DNA of 8,675 bases from JBBDMC01 sp964441935 (GTDB taxonomy: Bacteria > Pseudomonadota > Alphaproteobacteria > Rhizobiales > Kaistiaceae). Every line of letters starts with the position of its first letter. Position 1 is the stretch's first letter. The notes beneath the pieces were generated by a model. The model saw nothing but the letters and a program-made list of their open reading frames with translations, made no database searches and was not told where the DNA came from. The position numbers were made by a program, and so were the translations under genes. The stretch is from positions 1-8,675 of the forward strand of contig CAYTXI010000103.1 of assembly GCA_964441935.1 (NCBI GenBank), written 5' to 3'. Positions 5,308 through 8,675 of the stretch are shown piece after piece.

Positions 5308-5649
5308 ATGTTCAAGAAGACCCTTATCGCCGCCGCTGCTACCGCGCTCCTTGCCGCGGGCTCAACCGCCGCACTGGCCTCCGGCCCCCATCACGGCCCG
5401 GGACCCGGCCCGGTTCATGGCGGCATCCATTTCAGCGGCCCCGGCTGGAGCTTCGGCTTCGGCACCCCCGGCTTCCACCGCTTCCCGCCGCCGCGCCCGA
5501 TCTGCCAGCCGGTGTTCAAACGCATCAGCTACTGGCACCACGGGCACCTCAAGACCCGGGTGATCAAGGTCGGCCAACGCTGCCATCCCGTCCCCCCGCA
5601 CCGCGGCCCGTGGCAAGCCGGCGGACCGGGTTGGGGCTTCGGCTGGTAG
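5308..5649 (+). CDS. small secreted His/Gly/Pro-rich protein
   Basis: This 113-residue protein has a classical Sec signal peptide: MFKK, a hydrophobic Ala/Leu stretch and cleavage predicted after ALA at residue 24. The mature part of about 89 residues is rich in Gly and Pro, with ten histidines (HH at 28-29, HHGH at 77-80) and several aromatic Gly motifs (GWSFGFG, GWGFGW at the end). A less biased core, CQPVFKRISYWHHGHLKTRVIKVGQRCH (66-93), has two cysteines (C66, C92) that could form a disulphide. The ATG at 5308 is chosen because AAGGACGAGG sits just upstream and it gives a normal signal peptide; the ATG at 5290 has no ribosome site. A strong terminator follows. I do not recognise the family. 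Metal binding is plausible from composition but unproven. Confidence 0.75.
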   Translation: MFKKTLIAAAATALLAAGSTAALASGPHHGPGPGPVHGGIHFSGPGWSFGFGTPGFHRFPPPRPICQPVFKRISYWHHGHLKTRVIKVGQRCHPVPPHRGPWQAGGPGWGFGW

Positions 5650-5676
5650 GCCAGAGACCCTTACGAACTGGAGAGG

Positions 5677-5701
5677 CCCCGCGGTCACCCGCGGGGTTTT
5701 T
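5677..5701 (+). terminator. intrinsic terminator of the secreted-protein gene
   Basis: CCCCGCGG (5677-5684), loop TCAC and CCGCGGGG (5689-5696) form a perfect 8-bp stem followed directly by TTTTT. It lies 28 bases after the stop codon at 5649. On the minus strand there is no T-run after the stem, so it does not obviously serve leuC, which ends at 5723. Confidence 0.9.
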
Positions 5702-5722
5702 CACTGTCCGGAGCGACCGAGA

Positions 5723-7129
5723 CTACTCCCACTCGCGCACGTCGACGAAATGTCCGGCGATCGCCGCCGCCGCCGCCATCACCGGCGACACCAGGTGCGT
5801 GCGCCCCTTGAAGCCCTGGCGGCCCTCGAAGTTGCGGTTCGACGTCGAGGCGCAGCGCTCGCCGGGCTTGAGGCGGTCCTCGTTCATCGCGAGGCACATC
5901 GAGCAGCCGGGCTCGCGCCATTCGAAGCCGGCGGCGAGGAATATCTTGTCGAGCCCCTCCGCCTCCGCCTGCTCCTTCACCAGCCCGGAGCCCGGCACCA
6001 CCATGGCGGCGACGCCCTCATGGACGCGCTTGCCGTCGACGATCCTGGCCGCGGCGCGCAAGTCCTCGATACGGGAATTGGTGCACGAGCCGAGGAAGAC
6101 GTGGTCGACGGTAATGTCCTTGATCGGCGTGTTGGGCTGAAGCCCCATGTAGGCGAGCGCTCGCTCGACCGCGCGCCGCTTGTCCGGGTTCTCGATATCG
6201 GCCGGGTCGGGCACGCGTCCGTCGATGGTGGTGACGTTTTCCGGGCTCGTTCCCCAGGTGACGAGTGGCGGCAGCTTGTCCGCGTGGAGCGTCACCTCGC
6301 TGTCGAATTCGGCCCCGTCCTCCGAGTAGAGCGTCTGCCAATAGCGCATCGCCACGTCCCATTTGGCGCCCGTCGGCGCCCTTGGACGGTCCTTGACGTA
6401 GGCAAAGGTGGTCGCGTCGGGCGCGATCAGGCCGGCGCGGGCGCCGCCCTCGATCGACATGTTGCAAACCGTCATGCGCCCTTCCATTGACAGTGAGCGG
6501 ATCGCCTCGCCGGCGTACTCGATCACGTGGCCGGTCCCGCCGGCCGCACCGATCTCACCGATGATCGCCAGGATGATGTCCTTGGCGGTGACGCCGTGTG
6601 GCAGCTTGCCGTCGACGGTGACCCGCATGTTTTTGGCTTTCTTCTGGATCAACGTCTGGGTGGCGAGTACGTGCTCAACCTCGGAGGTGCCGATGCCGTG
6701 TGCGAGCGCCCCAAAGGCGCCGTGCGTCGAGGTGTGGCTGTCGCCGCATACGATCGTCATTCCCGGCAGCGTGAACCCCTGCTCCGGTCCGATGATGTGA
6801 ACGATCCCCTGGCGGTGATCGAGCTCATCGAAATACTCGATGCCGAAATCAGCCGCGTTCCTAGCGAGCGCCGCCACCTGGATCGCCGATTCCCGGTTCT
6901 TGATGCCGTGCGAGCGGTCTGTGGTCGGCACATTGTGATCGACAACGGCGAGCGTCTTCTCCGCCGCGCGCACCTTGCGACCAGCCATGCGCAGTGCCTC
7001 GAACGCCTGGGGGCTGGTGACCTCGTGAATCAGGTGGCGGTCGACGTAGATCAGCGACGTACCGTCTTCCTGTTGGTCGACCAGGTGGTCGTTCCAGATC
7101 TTGTCGTAGAGGGTCTGCGGAGCGGGCAT
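5723..7129 (-). CDS. leuC: 3-isopropylmalate dehydratase large subunit
   Basis: LeuC is the aconitase-family large subunit that carries the [4Fe-4S] cluster and, with LeuD, isomerises 2-isopropylmalate to 3-isopropylmalate. The 468-residue length is typical. Landmarks are YVDRHLIHEVTSPQAFE (28-44), CGDSHTSTHGAFG (128-140), GSCTNSR with C349, PGCSMC with C409 and C412 (the three cluster ligands) and SNRNFEGRQG (430-439). All appear intact. The ATG at 7129 has AGGA about eight bases upstream. The gene is separated from leuD by an opposite-strand gene and three same-strand genes. Its 264-base upstream region holds a possible short ORF and two strong hairpins, which might be a regulatory leader. 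No terminator is evident after its stop. Confidence 0.98.
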   Translation of the reverse strand: MPAPQTLYDKIWNDHLVDQQEDGTSLIYVDRHLIHEVTSPQAFEALRMAGRKVRAAEKTLAVVDHNVPTTDRSHGIKNRESAIQVAALARNAADFGIEYFDELDHRQGIVHIIGPEQGFTLPGMTIVCGDSHTSTHGAFGALAHGIGTSEVEHVLATQTLIQKKAKNMRVTVDGKLPHGVTAKDIILAIIGEIGAAGGTGHVIEYAGEAIRSLSMEGRMTVCNMSIEGGARAGLIAPDATTFAYVKDRPRAPTGAKWDVAMRYWQTLYSEDGAEFDSEVTLHADKLPPLVTWGTSPENVTTIDGRVPDPADIENPDKRRAVERALAYMGLQPNTPIKDITVDHVFLGSCTNSRIEDLRAAARIVDGKRVHEGVAAMVVPGSGLVKEQAEAEGLDKIFLAAGFEWREPGCSMCLAMNEDRLKPGERCASTSNRNFEGRQGFKGRTHLVSPVMAAAAAIAGHFVDVREWE

Positions 7130-7164
7130 GGTTTGAAGTCCTGAGGGATGCGGGTTTCCTGCGA

Positions 7165-7193
7165 CGGCCCGGACCTGTTCCGAGTGCGGGCCG
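7165..7193 (-). repeat. leuC leader hairpin A
   Basis: CGGCCCG (7165-7171) and CGGGCCG (7187-7193) form a perfect 7-bp stem with a 15-base loop. It lies 36 bases upstream of the leuC start codon on the minus-strand transcript, just after hairpin B. There is no T-tract, so it is not an obvious terminator. Confidence 0.4.
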
Positions 7194-7196
7194 GTT

Positions 7197-7217
7197 CGCC
7201 GCCGGCGGCCGGCGGCG
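7197..7217 (-). repeat. leuC leader hairpin B
   Basis: CGCCGCCGG (7197-7205), a 3-base centre and CCGGCGGCG (7209-7217) form a perfect 9-bp GC-only stem. In the leftward transcript it begins one base after the stop codon of the possible 48-codon ORF and three bases before hairpin A, so the two hairpins are in tandem between that ORF and leuC. No T-run follows. Confidence 0.45.
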
Positions 7218-7218
7218 C

Positions 7219-7365
7219 TCAGTCGGCGGTCAGCCCGTCGACCGCCATATGGCTGGCGAGGAACCGCCAGGGCATGCGCTGACGATCGCCGATCGCCGCG
7301 AAATCGAAGGTTCCGCGCATGCGCCGGCGCTGCCGCCCGATTGGGCTGAAAACCCTTGCCTTCAT
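7219..7365 (-). CDS. possible 48-residue ORF upstream of leuC
   Basis: An ATG at 7365 opens a frame of 48 codons ending in TGA at 7219-7221, 89 bases before leuC on the same strand. The product begins MKARVFSPIGRQRRRMRG and is basic in its first half (about ten Arg/Lys). It has no membrane segment, no known motif and no cluster of leucine codons, so it is not a classical LeuL-type leader peptide. About 83% of third positions are G or C, in line with local coding genes but also with local GC content. No ribosome site precedes the ATG. It may be leaderless, a decayed gene end, or chance. Confidence 0.3.
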   Translation of the reverse strand: MKARVFSPIGRQRRRMRGTFDFAAIGDRQRMPWRFLASHMAVDGLTAD

Positions 7366-7372
7366 GGCCGGT

Positions 7373-7401
7373 TAGATAGCAACCCGGACCGGGTTAGACA
7401 A
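7373..7401 (-). promoter_or_regulatory. tentative promoter for the leuC leader
   Basis: On the minus strand TTGTCT (7401-7396) is followed after exactly 17 bases by TATCTA (7378-7373). The -35 matches the housekeeping consensus at 4 of 6 positions, the -10 at only 3 of 6. A start 6-7 bases downstream would fall next to the ATG at 7365. The -35 overlaps the stop codon of the phosphoesterase gene. Confidence 0.22.
7381..7395. repeat. palindrome at the 3' end of the phosphoesterase gene
   Basis: AACCCGG-A-CCGGGTT is a perfect 7-base-arm palindrome that overlaps the phosphoesterase TAA (7394-7396). As RNA it could form a 5-6 bp stem, but no T-tract follows on the minus strand. It also occupies the spacer of the tentative leuC-leader promoter, so it could equally be a protein-binding site. 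Confidence 0.4.
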
Positions 7402-8299
7402 TCGGAGCCGCCCCGTCCGGCCCGCCGACCTCGATGACCACGATCTCCGGCGGCACGCCGAAGCGGACCGGGAGCATCGAGCAGCCGAGGCCGCCCGACA
7501 CGATCAGGTGCCGGCCATCCTCGACCACGTGCCCGTAGGCGTAGCGCTGACCGTAGGCGGACGGCACCACCATCCGCCCGAGCACCGGCAGGGCGACCTG
7601 GCCGCCGTGGGTATGGCCAGACACGGTGAGGCTCACCCGCGACGACACCCGGGGGAAGATATCCGGCTCGTGCGCGGCCAGGATGATCGGCCGGCCGTCC
7701 TCGGGGATGCGGGCGAGCGTGCCCGGCAGGTCGTCGACGCCGGCGAAGCGGCGATACCCGACCCGGTACGCCAACTGATCGCCGAGCCCGGCGATCCACA
7801 CTTCCGGTCCATCGGCCGGGCGCACCAGCACGGCATCGTTTTCCATGACCGAGATGCCGTTGTCGGCGAGCGCCGCACGCACCTGGCCGACGTCGTTCCA
7901 CCAGTCGTGATTGCCGAGCACGGCATGCACCCCGAGCGGCGCCGTCAGGCGTGCCAGGGCCCGGCCCCACTCCGGCGCAGGCACATCGCGGGTGCGGAAG
8001 TGGCTGGGGCCGCCGACGAAGTCGCCGAGCAGGAGCACGATGTCCGGATCGAGCCGGTTCGAGCCTTCGACGATCTGCTCGATCCGCTCCACCGGCATCC
8101 ACGGCTCGCACGCGTGGATGTCGGCGACCACCGAGATGCGCAGGGGTCGGCCGGCCGCCGGCCAGCCGGGCGGCGTGAGGCTGTATCGCGTCACCGCCAG
8201 GCGGAAGCGTGGCTCGATCGCAAACGCGTAGGACGACACGCCCGTGGCGGCGAGCCCGGTCATGCCGGTGAGCTTCATGAACGCGCGGCGGCTGAGCAC
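7394..8299 (-). CDS. Tat-exported metallophosphoesterase (YkuE-like)
   Basis: Calcineurin-like phosphoesterases hydrolyse phosphoesters with two metal ions. From the GTG at 8299 the protein has 301 residues and begins MLSRRAFMKLTG, a near-perfect twin-arginine motif (SRRAFMK, 3-9), followed by a hydrophobic stretch to AFA (25-27). It is therefore probably folded in the cytoplasm and exported. The metal-site motifs are complete: D60-I-H62, GDF (D93), GNHDWW (N130, H131, D132), H210 in AAHEPD, and GHTHGGQ with H229 and H231. The order and spacing fit the YkuE-like group. An in-frame TTG at 8365 would place 22 residues before the Tat motif and is less likely; GGGAG lies close upstream of the GTG. 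The substrate is unknown; related proteins include lipid A and phospholipid-linked hydrolases. Confidence 0.92.
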   Translation of the reverse strand: MLSRRAFMKLTGMTGLAATGVSSYAFAIEPRFRLAVTRYSLTPPGWPAAGRPLRISVVADIHACEPWMPVERIEQIVEGSNRLDPDIVLLLGDFVGGPSHFRTRDVPAPEWGRALARLTAPLGVHAVLGNHDWWNDVGQVRAALADNGISVMENDAVLVRPADGPEVWIAGLGDQLAYRVGYRRFAGVDDLPGTLARIPEDGRPIILAAHEPDIFPRVSSRVSLTVSGHTHGGQVALPVLGRMVVPSAYGQRYAYGHVVEDGRHLIVSGGLGCSMLPVRFGVPPEIVVIEVGGPDGAAPIV

Positions 8300-8407
8300 G
8301 ACTCCCGGTCGTCCTTCTTGTCGATCGTCTCCCCGGGGAGTACGCGGCCACCGACCCCGTGGCAAGCCGACCGCGGCGTGACGGTTAACCCGCCTGCCGG
8401 CCCGCGA

Positions 8408-8578
8408 CTACTCTTCCGCCGTCTCCCGCACCGGCGGCGCGTCGAGCGGAGCGGTGATCTCCGCCTGGGTGTCTTGGGGCACGGCGGCCACGCGATCGGA
8501 AACTTGACCGGTGCACACGGACGTCGAGAGCGAGCCGGCCGCGAGCGCGGCGACACACATCAGAGGGGTGCGGCGCAT
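8408..8578 (-). CDS. 56-residue exported small protein, possible lipoprotein
   Basis: From the ATG at 8578, with AAAGG seven bases upstream, the frame encodes 56 residues. The N-terminus MRRTPLMCVAALAAGSLSTSVCTG looks like a signal peptide. A cysteine at residue 22 follows LSTSV, which resembles a lipobox, but valine at position -1 is unusual, so lipoprotein processing is uncertain. The mature part is short, polar and rich in Ala, Pro and acidic residues, ending PPVRETAEE, and is probably disordered. A longer reading to 8665 adds a basic segment without a ribosome site and is rejected. It lies 108 bases upstream of the phosphoesterase on the same strand and might share its transcript. No family is recognised. 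Confidence 0.5.
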   Translation of the reverse strand: MRRTPLMCVAALAAGSLSTSVCTGQVSDRVAAVPQDTQAEITAPLDAPPVRETAEE

Positions 8579-8675
8579 GGGATGCCTTTCTGTCCAGACG
8601 TGATGCGATCGGCCGCGCCGCCAAGTGGCCGCTCCGGCCGTTTGTCGGGCCGCAACGGATTGCACATGAAATGCC

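Noticed and set aside
5750..6490. 246-codon plus-strand frame opposite leuC
   Set aside because: Antisense shadow of leuC, with composition typical of reverse-strand reading and no domain.
7249..7437. 62-codon plus-strand frame between leuC and the phosphoesterase
   Set aside because: It overlaps the end of the phosphoesterase gene and the leuC leader, has no ribosome site and no motif.

Overview
The window is GC-rich, with strong G/C bias at third codon positions. The protein families and gene neighbourhood (leuC, leuD and asd close together, a Tat-exported phosphoesterase, GTG/TTG starts) suggest a free-living alphaproteobacterium, possibly Rhodospirillales-like. No rRNA, tRNA, insertion sequence, CRISPR array or phage gene was seen.

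Layout. The left edge (1-187, minus) holds the N-terminus of an Nramp/MntH-type metal transporter, with a Fur/Mur-like palindrome just upstream at 236-256. Next on the minus strand is a 100-residue membrane-anchored collagen-like protein (429-731). A 312-base gap contains a leftward intrinsic terminator with no obvious gene to serve, a short hairpin and the asd leader. asd (1074-2108) and a GtrA-like membrane protein (2122-2556) run rightward and converge on a leftward block: a pyridoxal-kinase-like gene (2577-3419), leuD (3451-4056), a zincin-like metallopeptidase (4119-4538), a 40-residue one-helix protein (4535-4657) and a GNAT acetyltransferase (4657-5130). The order of transcription in this block is GNAT, small membrane protein, peptidase, leuD, kinase. 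The first three genes overlap at their stop/start codons.

Divergent from that block is a small secreted His/Gly/Pro-rich protein (5308-5649), which ends in a clear intrinsic terminator. Its upstream region carries repeated TGAACCG motifs. leuC (5723-7129, minus) follows, preceded by a leader region with a possible 48-codon ORF and two GC-rich hairpins. The right end holds a Tat-exported metallophosphoesterase (7394-8299, minus) and a 56-residue exported small protein (8408-8578, minus).

Function. Much of the window is amino-acid biosynthesis. LeuC and LeuD form isopropylmalate isomerase of leucine synthesis. Asd makes aspartate semialdehyde for lysine, threonine, methionine and diaminopimelate. 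The pyridoxal-kinase-like enzyme would supply PLP. leuC and leuD are separated by several unrelated genes, leuB is absent, and asd is inverted relative to leuD, so the familiar leuC-leuD-leuB-asd neighbourhood has been rearranged. I see no defence system or large mobile island. The less ordinary items are the collagen-like mini-protein, the coupled GNAT/small-TM/peptidase trio, the orphan leftward terminator and the leuC leader.
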